Assembly (NCBI GenBank): GCA_902363335.1
Contig: CABIZV010000005.1
Location: forward strand, 1-64,000
Origin: Enterobacteriaceae bacterium
Lineage (GTDB): Bacteria > Pseudomonadota > Gammaproteobacteria > Enterobacterales > Enterobacteriaceae
Length of the DNA stretch: 64,000 bases
Direction of reading: 5' to 3'
The notes below the pieces were generated by a model. That model was not told the origin of the DNA, ran no database searches, and was given only the letters and a program-made list of their open reading frames with translations. How positions within the stretch are numbered: the first letter of the stretch is position 1; each line of letters opens with the position of its first letter. The translations under genes and the position numbers were made by a program. Of the stretch, positions 26,641-35,612 are shown one piece after another.

Positions 26641-27372
26641 ATGGCTGAATTACTGTTAGGCGTCAATATTGACCACATTGCCACCCTGCGTAACGCACGC
26701 GGCACCGCATACCCGGATCCCGTTCAGGCCGCTTTTATCGCTGAACAGGCCGGGGCGGATGGCATCACCGTGCATTTACGTGAAGACCGTCGCCACATCA
26801 CCGACCGCGACGTGCGCATTCTGCGTCAGACGCTGGACACCCGCATGAACCTGGAAATGGCGGTCACCGAAGAGATGCTCGGTATCGCCTGTGAAACCAA
26901 GCCGCATTTCTGCTGCCTGGTGCCTGAAAAGCGCCAGGAAGTGACCACCGAAGGCGGGCTGGATGTGGCGGGCCAATTAGATAAAATGCGCGATGCCTGC
27001 AAACGTCTGGCCGATGCGGGCATTCTGGTATCGCTGTTTATCGATGCCGATAACGCACAAATTAAAGCCGCCGCTGACGTTGGCGCTCCTTATATCGAAA
27101 TTCACACCGGCTGCTACGCGGATGCTATTACCGACGCCGAACAGGCAAAAGAGCTGGATCGTATCGCGAAAGCCGCGACCTACGCCGCAAGCCTGGGCCT
27201 GAAGGTGAATGCCGGACACGGGCTGACCTATCATAACGTCAAAGCCGTGGCAGCACTGCCGGAAATGCATGAACTGAATATTGGCCACGCCATCATTGGC
27301 CGTGCGGTAATGACCGGCTTGAAAGAAGCGGTTGCTGAGATGAAGCGCCTGATGCTGGAAGCGCGCGGCTAA
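26641..27372 (+). CDS. pdxJ: Pyridoxine 5'-phosphate synthase
   Basis: It condenses 1-deoxy-D-xylulose 5-phosphate with 3-amino-2-oxopropyl phosphate to form pyridoxine 5'-phosphate. The 243-residue TIM barrel has the signatures GVNIDHIATLRNARG at the N-terminus, HLRED (ring binding), and VNAGHGLTYHN near residue 195. The ATG follows a GAGGA site. The stop codon TAA shares its last base with the acpS ATG. Confidence 0.97.
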   Translation: MAELLLGVNIDHIATLRNARGTAYPDPVQAAFIAEQAGADGITVHLREDRRHITDRDVRILRQTLDTRMNLEMAVTEEMLGIACETKPHFCCLVPEKRQEVTTEGGLDVAGQLDKMRDACKRLADAGILVSLFIDADNAQIKAAADVGAPYIEIHTGCYADAITDAEQAKELDRIAKAATYAASLGLKVNAGHGLTYHNVKAVAALPEMHELNIGHAIIGRAVMTGLKEAVAEMKRLMLEARG

Positions 27373-27752
27373 TGGCCATTCTAGGGTTAGGTACCGACAT
27401 CGTCGAAATCGCCCGTATTGAAGGCGTGATCGCCCGTAGTGGCGATCGCCTTGCTCGTCGTGTGCTTAGCGATAACGAATGGGCTATCTGGGAGACGCAT
27501 CAGCAGCCGGTGCGTTTCCTGGCAAAACGCTTTGCGGTTAAGGAAGCGGCATCAAAAGCATTGGGCACCGGTATTCGCAACGGGCTGGCCTTTAATCAGT
27601 TTGAAGTTTACAACGATGAATTGGGCAAGCCGAAACTGCGTTTATGGGGAGAGGCAAAGCTGCTGGCTGAACGGATGGGGGTTGCTCATATGCACGTGAC
27701 GCTCGCCGATGAGCGCCACTACGCCTGTGCGACGGTGATCGTCGAAAGCTAG
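27372..27752 (+). CDS. acpS: Holo-[acyl-carrier-protein] synthase
   Basis: It transfers 4'-phosphopantetheine from CoA to acyl carrier protein. The 126-residue protein has the metal-binding GLGTDIVEI (D8-region) and the second motif RFAVKEAASKAL with the conserved Lys-Glu pair. It is translationally coupled to pdxJ and converges on yfhL with a 3-base overlap of stop codons. Confidence 0.97.
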   Translation: MAILGLGTDIVEIARIEGVIARSGDRLARRVLSDNEWAIWETHQQPVRFLAKRFAVKEAASKALGTGIRNGLAFNQFEVYNDELGKPKLRLWGEAKLLAERMGVAHMHVTLADERHYACATVIVES

Positions 27753-28009
27753 ATTTTGTCCGCGTGATGCATCTGGACAAACTTATCCCACAGCTGCTCT
27801 TCGCTTTCCAGATGTGCCGGATCCTTTAAAATCGTATTGGGGATCGGGCACACTTTCTGACAGGTCGGCGTTTCGTAATGGCCGATGCATTCGGTACAGC
27901 GATCGCTGTTGATCTCATAGATGCTATCACCCATCGAAATGGCCTCGTTGGGACATTCCGGTTCACACATATCGCAGTTGATACATTTTTTGGTGATTAA
28001 CAGCGCCAT
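27749..28009 (-). CDS. yfhL: Ferredoxin-like Fe-S protein YfhL
   Basis: An 86-residue ferredoxin-like protein with two cysteine clusters, CINCDMCEPECP (about residues 9-20) and CTECIGHYETPTCQKVCP. These are the ligands for two [4Fe-4S] clusters in the Alvin-type family, where the second cluster has an insert of several residues. ATG 28009 gives the E. coli length; the longer upstream frame has no family support. It is convergent with acpS. Confidence 0.93.
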   Translation of the reverse strand: MALLITKKCINCDMCEPECPNEAISMGDSIYEINSDRCTECIGHYETPTCQKVCPIPNTILKDPAHLESEEQLWDKFVQMHHADKI

Positions 28010-28094
28010 CAGGAAATTCTCAGCAAACGTAATAAGCAGGGCGCGTATTATACGCTCATTTTCCGCACAAGCCATACTTTTTCTACGGATACGA

Positions 28095-28973
28095 TCATTC
28101 CGAGGTATAAAAATCTTTAATTTGCCCCAATAGATAGCGGGTTGGCTCATCCAGTAGCAGATCGCGATGATGAACTAATATGACCGGATGAAAAAAAGCA
28201 GGAATACCCAGTGAGATTAAATGTACGTTTTTCGGCGGCGATGAGCGAAAGAGTGAGCGCATGATAAACGCAATGCCGATCTGTGCTTCGGCGTATTCAA
28301 GACAAGAATAATGGTTATCTAACTCACAAATAATATTTGGGGTGATTTTTCTTTTTGTTAACTCTGATGTAATAACATTTCTCAATAATAATGAGTCATT
28401 AAGAATGATAACGGGCTGATCGTTCAAATGTTCTGGTTTCAACGTTTGGTATTTTGTTAAAGGATGTGAAAAAGGAATGGCCGCAATAATTTCATCTTCA
28501 AACAATAAGGTGGAACTCAGGTGGGGTGGTAATTGCTTTTGATACACAATACCGATATCAATAGCATTATCGTTGAGTCTTTTTATGGTTCCTTCTGAGG
28601 AAAACTCTTTTACGTTTAGAGATATTTCAGGATATCTTTCGGCAAAACGCTTGAAAATAGGTAGGACAAGATGGCTGCCAGAGACGCCAAGCGAAATGGT
28701 ATCGCGCTGTTGATGGCGATAGGGGCGCAGCTCGCTTTCCGCGCTCTTAAGGTTCAGCATGATGGTGGTGGCGTGCTGCTGTAAAATATTGCCCGCTTTG
28801 GTTAATTCAATTCCTCTCCCTTTTCGTTTGAAAAGTATAATCTTCAGTGATGACTCGAGTTGTTTTATTTGTTGACTCAATGATGGCTGTGTAATAAAAA
28901 GGCGGTTAGCTGCCCTACCGTAATGTAATTCATCACAGAGCACCAGAAATGACTGTAGCTGCTTGAAATTCAT
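28095..28973 (-). CDS. LysR-family transcriptional regulator
   Basis: A 292-residue LysR-type regulator. The winged helix (about 1-60) begins MNFKQLQSFLVLCDELHYGRAANRLFITQPSLSQQI. An effector-binding periplasmic-binding-protein-like domain follows from about 90. ATG 28973 is chosen by alignment to the family start. It is divergent from the MFS gene and most likely controls it. The A/T-rich base composition differs from the neighbouring backbone genes. The effector is unknown. Confidence 0.88.
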   Translation of the reverse strand: MNFKQLQSFLVLCDELHYGRAANRLFITQPSLSQQIKQLESSLKIILFKRKGRGIELTKAGNILQQHATTIMLNLKSAESELRPYRHQQRDTISLGVSGSHLVLPIFKRFAERYPEISLNVKEFSSEGTIKRLNDNAIDIGIVYQKQLPPHLSSTLLFEDEIIAAIPFSHPLTKYQTLKPEHLNDQPVIILNDSLLLRNVITSELTKRKITPNIICELDNHYSCLEYAEAQIGIAFIMRSLFRSSPPKNVHLISLGIPAFFHPVILVHHRDLLLDEPTRYLLGQIKDFYTSE

Positions 28974-29025
28974 TGTTTGCCACGAGAACTCATTGGATTT
29001 TGTTATCGCGATTATAAAAAATACC

Positions 29026-29062
29026 AAATTGTTTGCCAATTTCACTTTTTTTAAAATGTGAA
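29026..29062. promoter_or_regulatory. Candidate LysR operator in the divergent gap
   Basis: AAATTG-N5-CAATTT (29026-29042) is a 17-bp perfect inverted repeat, followed by TTCAC-N12-GTGAA (29041-29062). Both lie in the 118-bp gap between the divergent LysR and MFS genes, where LysR-type regulators usually bind. Confidence 0.45.
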
Positions 29063-29091
29063 CAATACGTTTAATTTTAAAAGGAAATGAG

Positions 29092-30297
29092 ATGAAGGCA
29101 CCAATCAACCGATGGGGGATGCTGGCGGCACACGTCTGCATAAATTTTGTGCTCGGGGGCGTCTATGCCTTTAGTTTCTTTAAAACACCGCTGATGGAAC
29201 AGTATCACTGGGATCCGGCAAATCTGGCATTAGCCTTCTCGATAAACATGGGCATTATTCCGCTACCAATGATTTTAGGTGGCAAAATGATTGATAACGG
29301 CAAAGGTAAATTGGCCATTATTATTGGTGGTATTCTGTTCTCGCTCGGCTTTATTTTATCCGGTTTTGTCGAAAGTTTACCGATGCTATTTTTAACTTAT
29401 GGTGTTCTAGCCGGTCTCGGGTCAGGGCTCGCGTTTACTGGGAATTTGAATAATATTCTGAAATTCTTCCCCGATCGTCGTGGCTTAGCGAGTGGAATCG
29501 TGCTTGCGGGAGTGGGCGTCGGCACGCTGTTGTGTACCAAGCTCGCGGAGTATTTTATGGCATTGACCGATAATATTAGCCAGGCGCTTTTATATTTAGG
29601 TCTGGTCTATCTGGTAGTCATTTTCGTGGTTCAGTTCTTTATTAGAAGTGCTCCAGCGAAAGACAGCGGTGGGATCGCGGCTTCACCGATGGATAAAGAC
29701 TATCGTCAAATGCTCCGGGACTCGCGTTTCTGGCTATTGTTTGTGGTGCTGGCGCTCGGCGTATTCTCAGGCATGGTTATCAGCTCCAGCTCTGCGCAAA
29801 TAGGTATGACTCAGTACGGGCTGATGTCCGGAGCGCTGGTCGTAAGCCTGGTCTCAATCTTCAATTCCATTGGCCGCCTGTTCTGGGGAGGCATTGTCGA
29901 TAAGCTTGGTAGTTATAACACGCTGGTGCTGGTCTATTTATTTAGCTGCCTCTGTATTCTGGTGCTGCTGATGTTTAACGGCAATCTTTCAGCTTTCTAC
30001 ATTGGCGCGCTGGGTATTGGTTTTGCTTACGCCGGAATACTGGTTATCTTCCCAGGATTAACCAGTCAGAATTTTGGTATGCGTAATCAGGGGTTGAACT
30101 ACGGCTTTATGTATTTCGGTTTTGCCGTGGGTGCAGTGATTGCGCCTTATGTCACCTCCGCTATCGCCAGGCAAACCGGTAACTACAACACCGTATTTGT
30201 ACTGACACTCGTTCTACTGGCGGTCGGAATTATTTTGACGCTAATAACCAAAAAATACGTTGGTCGGGTTTTAGCCCAACTCAACCATGCTCATTAA
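29092..30297 (+). CDS. MFS transporter, OFA (oxalate/formate antiporter) family
   Basis: A 401-residue major facilitator with 12 hydrophobic segments. The N-terminus WGMLAAHVCINFVLGGVYAFSFF and the motif GLASGIVLAGVGVGTLL are typical of the OFA family, whose members move monocarboxylates and dicarboxylates. It is 10 bp upstream of a PanE-type reductase, so both probably come from one transcript. A 2-oxo acid or related monocarboxylate is a reasonable substrate guess only. Confidence 0.82.
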   Translation: MKAPINRWGMLAAHVCINFVLGGVYAFSFFKTPLMEQYHWDPANLALAFSINMGIIPLPMILGGKMIDNGKGKLAIIIGGILFSLGFILSGFVESLPMLFLTYGVLAGLGSGLAFTGNLNNILKFFPDRRGLASGIVLAGVGVGTLLCTKLAEYFMALTDNISQALLYLGLVYLVVIFVVQFFIRSAPAKDSGGIAASPMDKDYRQMLRDSRFWLLFVVLALGVFSGMVISSSSAQIGMTQYGLMSGALVVSLVSIFNSIGRLFWGGIVDKLGSYNTLVLVYLFSCLCILVLLMFNGNLSAFYIGALGIGFAYAGILVIFPGLTSQNFGMRNQGLNYGFMYFGFAVGAVIAPYVTSAIARQTGNYNTVFVLTLVLLAVGIILTLITKKYVGRVLAQLNHAH

Positions 30298-30307
30298 GGA
30301 ATAGATG

Positions 30308-31225
30308 ATGAAAATTGCAATTGCAGGCGCGGGGGCAATGGGGTGCCGCTTTGGTTATATGCTGATGGCGGCGGGTAATGATGTGACGCTTATCGATGGT
30401 TGGCAGGAGCACGTCACGGCGATTCTTCAGAAGGGCCTGTATGTTGAAACCGAAACCGCCAAAAACCACTATCAAATACCCGCGATGCTGGCTGAAGAGG
30501 CACATGGTGAGTTTGACCTGGTCATCTTGTTTACCAAAGCGATGCAACTGGACGCTATGCTTGGGTTTATAAAACCTATCCTTCCTGCCGCAAAAGCCGT
30601 GCTGATTTTATCAAACGGCCTTGGCAATATCGAAACTTTGGCTCGCTATGTCTCACAAGATAAGATTTATGCAGGGGTAACGCTCTGGTCCTGTGAGCTG
30701 GAAGGGCCTGGCCATATTCGTGCAACGGGTTCAGGTAATGTTGAAATGCAGCCGATTACCGGTCTGGACGTGATAATGGCCGCTCAAATTTTAAGTACGC
30801 TTAATGAAGCTGGCCTGAATGCCGAGATTAGCGCTAATGTGTTGCTTTCCATCTGGAAAAAAGCGGCATTTAATAGCGTAATGAACACCTACTGTGCGCT
30901 GCTAGACTGCAACGTCGGCCAATTTGGCAAGCTGCCTGGCGCACTGGTAATGGCAGAGTCTGTGGTGCAGGAGTTTGTGCAGGTAGCAGCAAGCCAGCAG
31001 ATCCCGTTAACCGCTGAGATGGTGATGAATACGGTTAAAAAAGTATTCGACCCACGAGAAAGCGGTGAACATTATCCTTCAATGCACCAGGATCTGCACA
31101 AAGGGCGGCTGACGGAAATTGACTATCTCAACGGCGCTATTGCACGGCTGGGTGAGCAGGCGAATATTCCGGTGCCGGTGAATACGCTGCTGACTCGCTT
31201 GATTCATGCCAAAGAGGCGCAGTAA
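30308..31225 (+). CDS. PanE/ApbA-family 2-dehydropantoate 2-reductase-like protein
   Basis: A 305-residue NADPH-dependent ketoacid reductase of the PanE family. The dinucleotide motif GAGAMG is at residues 7-12. The catalytic lysine region is IWKKAAFNSVMN (about residue 180), and the C-terminal helical domain contains HYPSMHQDLHKGRLTEIDYLNG. I chose ATG 30308 because AAGGA is 7 bases upstream; ATG 30305 is possible. The family includes many paralogues of PanE, so pantoate synthesis is not certain. It is coupled to the OFA carrier. Confidence 0.82.
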   Translation: MKIAIAGAGAMGCRFGYMLMAAGNDVTLIDGWQEHVTAILQKGLYVETETAKNHYQIPAMLAEEAHGEFDLVILFTKAMQLDAMLGFIKPILPAAKAVLILSNGLGNIETLARYVSQDKIYAGVTLWSCELEGPGHIRATGSGNVEMQPITGLDVIMAAQILSTLNEAGLNAEISANVLLSIWKKAAFNSVMNTYCALLDCNVGQFGKLPGALVMAESVVQEFVQVAASQQIPLTAEMVMNTVKKVFDPRESGEHYPSMHQDLHKGRLTEIDYLNGAIARLGEQANIPVPVNTLLTRLIHAKEAQ

Positions 31226-31231
31226 CCGCCA

Positions 31232-31264
31232 GGGCTCTTTTGGGAAATCCGAAGAGCCCGTTTT
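31232..31264 (+). terminator. Terminator after the PanE-like gene
   Basis: The stem GGGCTCTT (31232-31239) pairs with AAGAGCCC (31252-31259), followed by GTTTT. It separates the cassette from the convergent yfhH gene. Confidence 0.65.
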
Positions 31265-32112
31265 CAGACCAGCTTTTTCACCAACGCTTCGCTATGACGA
31301 ATGCGCTCCGGGGCATTTTCCAGATCCTGCTGCACCAGCCCCATAAACAGTAAATCCGTGAGCATCATCTGCGCGCTGGTCGAGGAAATTGCTGCACTAC
31401 GTGTCGCTTGTTCTTCCGCGATGGTATAGAGGCAATGCGTCGCCCGCTGCTGAAGCGTATTGGGTGAGAATCCTGTAATGGCCAGCACTTTACCGCCGAC
31501 GCGCAGCGTTTCATCAGCCGCCAGATTAATCTCCCTACGTGCTCCGGAATAGGAGATGGCAAGCAGCAGGTCGTCTTTCGACATAGCCTGGACGGTCGCC
31601 AGCAGGGCGTGCATATCCAGCTCAGAAACTGCATTTAAGCCGATTTTCATTAACTTCCAGCTAAAATTGCGCGCCACCAGGCCTGATGCGCCGATTCCAG
31701 TCAGAATAATGCGCCGAGCGTTACGCAGCAGCGTGACCGTTTCCACCAGTTTGTCCTCGCTGTTGACGTCGAGCGAGGCGTGCATGGCCGCCACGTTATC
31801 TTTAATCAGTTTCTTGCCTACCAGACGTAGTGGATCATCGCCGCGAATCTGGTTATGCACTGGCACGGAGTGCGGATTGACGTTGCTGGCCATCGCTTCA
31901 CTTAAGGCCAGTTTTAAGGCCGGAAAGCCTTTAAAACCGAGTTTTTGTGCGAATTTCACCACGCTGGATTGGCTTACGCCGGACTGGCTTGCTAGCTGTT
32001 GTGAGCTTAAGTGACGTGCTAAATCCGGCTGCGCCAGAATAAAATCCGCCAGCTTTCTGTCGCTTTGCGCCAGTTGGGGATAACGCTGACGTATACTGAT
32101 TAAACAATTCAT
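31264..32112 (-). CDS. yfhH: RpiR/MurR-type regulator YfhH
   Basis: A 282-residue transcription factor. The N-terminal HTH_6 domain (about 1-75, SQSGVSQSSVVKFAQKLGFKGF) is followed by a SIS phosphosugar-binding domain (about 120-260, ILTGIGASGLVARNF). ATG 32112 has a GAGAGG site upstream and gives the E. coli length; a GTG two codons earlier is the alternative. Its ligand and targets are not established. It is divergent from pgpC. Confidence 0.9.
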   Translation of the reverse strand: MNCLISIRQRYPQLAQSDRKLADFILAQPDLARHLSSQQLASQSGVSQSSVVKFAQKLGFKGFPALKLALSEAMASNVNPHSVPVHNQIRGDDPLRLVGKKLIKDNVAAMHASLDVNSEDKLVETVTLLRNARRIILTGIGASGLVARNFSWKLMKIGLNAVSELDMHALLATVQAMSKDDLLLAISYSGARREINLAADETLRVGGKVLAITGFSPNTLQQRATHCLYTIAEEQATRSAAISSTSAQMMLTDLLFMGLVQQDLENAPERIRHSEALVKKLV

Positions 32113-32336
32113 AACCACCTCTCGGGCAATAATGGCAACGTCGTGCCCGTTAGTAATCTACGCGTTTGAAAGAATTATGTATTCTATTATAACGGAATAA
32201 TTCGAATTAAATATTCCATCTAAGTTGAATAGCGTTGATTTTTCGCTAACTATCCGACGAATTGCCGTTGGGCGAAAGCCGACCATCAATCTGTTAACCT
32301 ATAACCTGAACTGATAACGAATGACAGGAGTCTCTT

Positions 32337-32972
32337 TTGCCAAGCCATTCTCGCCATGTGGTATTTTTCGATCTCGATGGCACATTACATCAGCAGGATC
32401 TATTCGGAGCATTTATCCGTTATTTACTGCGCCGCTTGCCGCTCAATATGCTGCTGGTATTGCCATTGCTGCCGATTATCGGCGTTGCCATGCTGATAAA
32501 GGGGCGCGCCGCACGCTGGCCAATGAGCGCGCTGCTGTGGGGCTGTACTTTTGCGCGCCGTGAAGCGACGCTCAATGCACTGGAAGCAAGCTTTATTATT
32601 TGGTTCCGCGCGACGGTTACGCCGTTCCCGGTGGTACAGCAGCGTTTAGACAGTTACTTGAACCGACAGGATGCCGATGTCTGGCTAATTACCGGATCGC
32701 CGCAGACGCTGGTCGAACGGGCTTATGGCGATGCGCCGTGGATGTCGCGCGTTAACCTGATTGGTAGTCAGATGCGTCGCGCCCTGGGAGGGCGTGTTTT
32801 ATCCGTTCGCTGCCTGGGTCATGAGAAAGTGGTGCAGCTTGAACAGCGTTTAGGTACGCCGCTGCGCCTTTACAGCGGTTACAGCGACAGTAAGCAAGAT
32901 AACCCGCTTTTGTATTTCTGTGAGCACCGCTGGCGCGTGACGCCACGCGGTGAGCTGGAGCAGCTTGAATAA
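32337..32972 (+). CDS. pgpC: Phosphatidylglycerophosphatase C (YfhB)
   Basis: It dephosphorylates phosphatidylglycerol phosphate at the inner membrane, the last step of phosphatidylglycerol synthesis. It is a HAD-superfamily protein of 211 residues with the nucleophile motif FFDLDGT (about 9-15), a hydrophobic segment at 28-50 (LPLNMLLVLPLLPIIGVAML), the motif ITGSPQTLVE, and SDSKQDNPLL. Initiation is at TTG 32337 behind an AGGAG site. tadA follows. Confidence 0.9.
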   Translation: MPSHSRHVVFFDLDGTLHQQDLFGAFIRYLLRRLPLNMLLVLPLLPIIGVAMLIKGRAARWPMSALLWGCTFARREATLNALEASFIIWFRATVTPFPVVQQRLDSYLNRQDADVWLITGSPQTLVERAYGDAPWMSRVNLIGSQMRRALGGRVLSVRCLGHEKVVQLEQRLGTPLRLYSGYSDSKQDNPLLYFCEHRWRVTPRGELEQLE

Positions 32973-33001
32973 GCATGCGCTGCTCTTTGATGGATATTGT
33001 G

Positions 33002-33007
33002 TATAAT
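33002..33007 (+). promoter_or_regulatory. -10 element upstream of tadA
   Basis: A perfect TATAAT 31 bases before the TTG start of tadA. No convincing -35 at 16-18 bp was seen, so the promoter is only partly supported. Confidence 0.4.
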
Positions 33008-33038
33008 GCGCGGCGTTTTATCATCTGGAGTCCCCACG

Positions 33039-33539
33039 TTGTCTGACACTGAACTCAATCATGAATACTGGATGCGCCATGCGCTGATGCTGGCTAAACG
33101 CGCCTGGGATGAAGGGGAGGTGCCGGTGGGCGCCGTACTGGTGCATAAAAACCAGGTGATAGGTGAGGGCTGGAACCGCCCAATAGGTCGACACGATCCC
33201 ACGGCGCATGCGGAAATCATGGCCTTACGTCAGGGCGGCCTGGTGTTGCAAAACTATCGGCTTATCGATACCACGCTGTACGTGACGCTGGAACCTTGCG
33301 TGATGTGTGCTGGCGCCATGGTACACAGTCGTATTGGCAATCTGGTGTTTGGCGCGCGTGATGCTAAAACCGGTGCCGCAGGCTCTTTAATTGACGTTTT
33401 ACATCACCCTGGAATGAACCACCGGGTGGAGATTGCCGAAGGTGTGCTGGCGGACGAATGTTCAGCGATGCTGAGTGATTTCTTCCGCCACCGTCGGCAG
33501 CAGCAAAAAGCGTTAAAGCAGGCGGCAAAAAACGATTAA
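33039..33539 (+). CDS. tadA: tRNA adenosine(34) deaminase
   Basis: An essential enzyme that converts A34 to inosine in tRNA-Arg(ACG). It has 166 residues. Zinc ligands and the catalytic glutamate are H57 and E59 (HAE) with C87 and C90 (PCVMC). It starts at TTG 33039 with a TGGAG site upstream. An ATG farther upstream (33006) would add residues with no family support. It lies between pgpC and mltF, as in K-12. Confidence 0.94.
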   Translation: MSDTELNHEYWMRHALMLAKRAWDEGEVPVGAVLVHKNQVIGEGWNRPIGRHDPTAHAEIMALRQGGLVLQNYRLIDTTLYVTLEPCVMCAGAMVHSRIGNLVFGARDAKTGAAGSLIDVLHHPGMNHRVEIAEGVLADECSAMLSDFFRHRRQQQKALKQAAKND

Positions 33540-33544
33540 TCGAC

Positions 33545-33834
33545 GGGGCCAATCCCGGGGGCGGCGAAATGCCTCGCCCGGGCTACAAGCTGCGGCACCG
33601 AATGACATTCCATGGTAGCCAGGCCAAGCGCAGCGCCGCCGGGACCGTCCTGGGGTCGGCGAAACGCCTCGCCCGGGCTACAAGCTGCGGCACCGAATGA
33701 CATTCCTTGGTAGCCCGGCCAAGCGCAGCGCCGCCGGGACTGTCCCGGGGTCGGCGAAACGCCTCGCCCGGGCTACAAGCTGCGGCACCAAATGACATTC
33801 CTTGGTAGCCCGGCCAAGCGCAGCGCCGCCGGGA
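33545..33834. repeat. Three tandem copies of a 95-bp REP/BIME unit
   Basis: The unit GCCTCGCCCGGGCTACAAGC recurs at 33571, 33666 and 33761, exactly 95 bp apart. Each unit holds two opposed palindromic motifs (CGCCCGGGCTAC and GTAGCCCGGCC...GCCGCCGGGA). The copies differ at only a few positions. They fill the 381-bp gap between the convergent tadA and mltF genes. No gene is supported there. Confidence 0.9.
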
Positions 33835-33920
33835 GGTTTCCGCAGCTCCCTCTCCGCCAGCTAAAACACACACAGACGATGCTTAGCATCGAATCCAACC
33901 AGGCATTTTTAAAAGAACGT

Positions 33921-35459
33921 TTATTTGTTCGGCGAGAATCTCAGCAGCGACGGATCGCCGTTGCTGTAATCGCTGCGGCGTAAAAACGAGAACAGGCCGA
34001 AGGCATTGTCGCCCTGATGCAGCTCATCTGGCGACACCGACGGGTAGGCCTCGGCAATCGCCTTCTCGTCCATTTCGCGTTTCTCTTTTTCCTGCAAATA
34101 GCCGACGAGGCTTATCTGGTACTTACGAATATTTTCGACGTAGGCGTAAGCTTCATGTCCACGGGCATAGCCGTAGGTGAGCTTGCTATACCACGGTTTC
34201 TGGCTCAGTAAAGGCAGACGTTGCTTTACGTCGGCCCAGCTATCAGGATTGCCTTTTTGTTTTGCGGTGAGCGCACGGGCGTCGAGCATATGGGCATAGC
34301 CAAGATTATAAGCCGCCAACGCAAACCAAATGCGTTCGCCTTGCGGTACGGTATCCGGAACTTTGTCCATCATATCTTTGATGTAACGCATCCCACCGCT
34401 GATGCTCTGCTCAGCGTCGGTGCGATCGGTTAACCCAAGACTTTGGGCCGTATTTTTGGTCAGCATCATCAAACCACGCACGCCGGTCGGGGAGGTGGCG
34501 AGGGGATCCCAGTGCGACTCTTGATAGGAAATAGCCGCCAGCAAACGCCAGTCAATTTCGCTGGCATACTTTTCAAACAACGGCTGTAAATCGGGCAACA
34601 CGTTATCGACCGCGCGCAGGAATGAGCGCGTATCGACATAGTCAAAATCATCGCCATGCCCGAGATACTTTTCTTCAAGACGCGCGAGAGTGCCGTCGTC
34701 ATTAATATTGTTGAAGAAGTCGAGCATCGCCGCAGAAAGCGTATTGTCATCATCCTGCAGGCTAAACCAGGTGACCGGCTGCTCATCGGTGATATCAAGC
34801 GCGACCGCCAGTTCAGGATGCACACGCTGGAACAGGCCGATAGCCACTGAATCCGCAATAGTGTAATCCAGCTTGCCATCGATAACGGCCTGCATCAGAT
34901 CGACTGACGCGCGCTTATCATCCACGGTCCACGACAGGTCGGGATACTTCTTTTGTTTTAAATTGTGCAGATCGCTAATCACAACCTGCCCAGGTGCGAC
35001 GGTGAGTTGGTTTGCGCCGATGTCACTCAGGCTTCGTGGCCGCGTGTTGCCCACGCGATAAACCAGCTGCTGTGAGACAGAGTAGTAGGTCGGGCCTGGC
35101 TGATAGTCTTTGACCCGTTCACTGTTATAGACCAGCCCCGCCGCCAGCATATCGGCATTGTTATGGTCGAGGTCATCAAAAAGCTGGCTGATGTTCTGAC
35201 GCACGGTGATTTTTAGCTTTACGCCAAGGTAATCCGCAAACTGCTGCGCCAACTCATAATCGAGGCCGATATCTTTATCATTATAGGTACTGTAGGTCAG
35301 CGGAGAATGCACGGTACTGACGCGCAGCTCCCCCCGCTCCTGGATCGCGGCGATTCGGTTTTCTGGTTTACCAAACCAGGGAATGGAAGGCCATAGGGCC
35401 GCTGCCAGCAACAGCGTGACAACGCCGATGAGCAGATAATTAATCTTAAGTTTTTTCAA
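33921..35459 (-). CDS. mltF: Membrane-bound lytic murein transglycosylase F
   Basis: It cleaves peptidoglycan glycan strands and forms 1,6-anhydromuramic acid. It has 512 residues (E. coli 518). An N-terminal hydrophobic segment (about 7-25) directs export; the E. coli protein sits on the outer membrane. A solute-binding-protein-like domain follows (about 45-265), then an SLT domain with the catalytic glutamate in YQESHWDP (about 314). The C-terminus differs most from E. coli. The gene is divergent from purL. Confidence 0.94.
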   Translation of the reverse strand: MKKLKINYLLIGVVTLLLAAALWPSIPWFGKPENRIAAIQERGELRVSTVHSPLTYSTYNDKDIGLDYELAQQFADYLGVKLKITVRQNISQLFDDLDHNNADMLAAGLVYNSERVKDYQPGPTYYSVSQQLVYRVGNTRPRSLSDIGANQLTVAPGQVVISDLHNLKQKKYPDLSWTVDDKRASVDLMQAVIDGKLDYTIADSVAIGLFQRVHPELAVALDITDEQPVTWFSLQDDDNTLSAAMLDFFNNINDDGTLARLEEKYLGHGDDFDYVDTRSFLRAVDNVLPDLQPLFEKYASEIDWRLLAAISYQESHWDPLATSPTGVRGLMMLTKNTAQSLGLTDRTDAEQSISGGMRYIKDMMDKVPDTVPQGERIWFALAAYNLGYAHMLDARALTAKQKGNPDSWADVKQRLPLLSQKPWYSKLTYGYARGHEAYAYVENIRKYQISLVGYLQEKEKREMDEKAIAEAYPSVSPDELHQGDNAFGLFSFLRRSDYSNGDPSLLRFSPNK

Positions 35460-35612
35460 ATAGTTAATTCGCCCAGATGTAAGTATAAATCCCTGACGAC
35501 GTTACGGTTTGCTATAGATTGAGCGGCATTTTGCTTAACATTACGCCAGTTGGCAACTGATTCGAGAAGTAGGTCACACCTATTGGTAAAGCGCGCCGCT
35601 GATTTTATTTCG

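Noticed and set aside
33545..33834. Regularly spaced repeats that could suggest a CRISPR array
   Set aside because: The units are 95 bp tandem copies with no unique spacers, and each holds two opposed REP palindromes. No cas gene is nearby.
33583..33873. A 96-residue minus-strand ORF with internally repeated peptide
   Set aside because: It is a translation of the 95-bp tandem BIME array. The peptide repeats only because the DNA does, and no ribosome-binding site or family match is visible.
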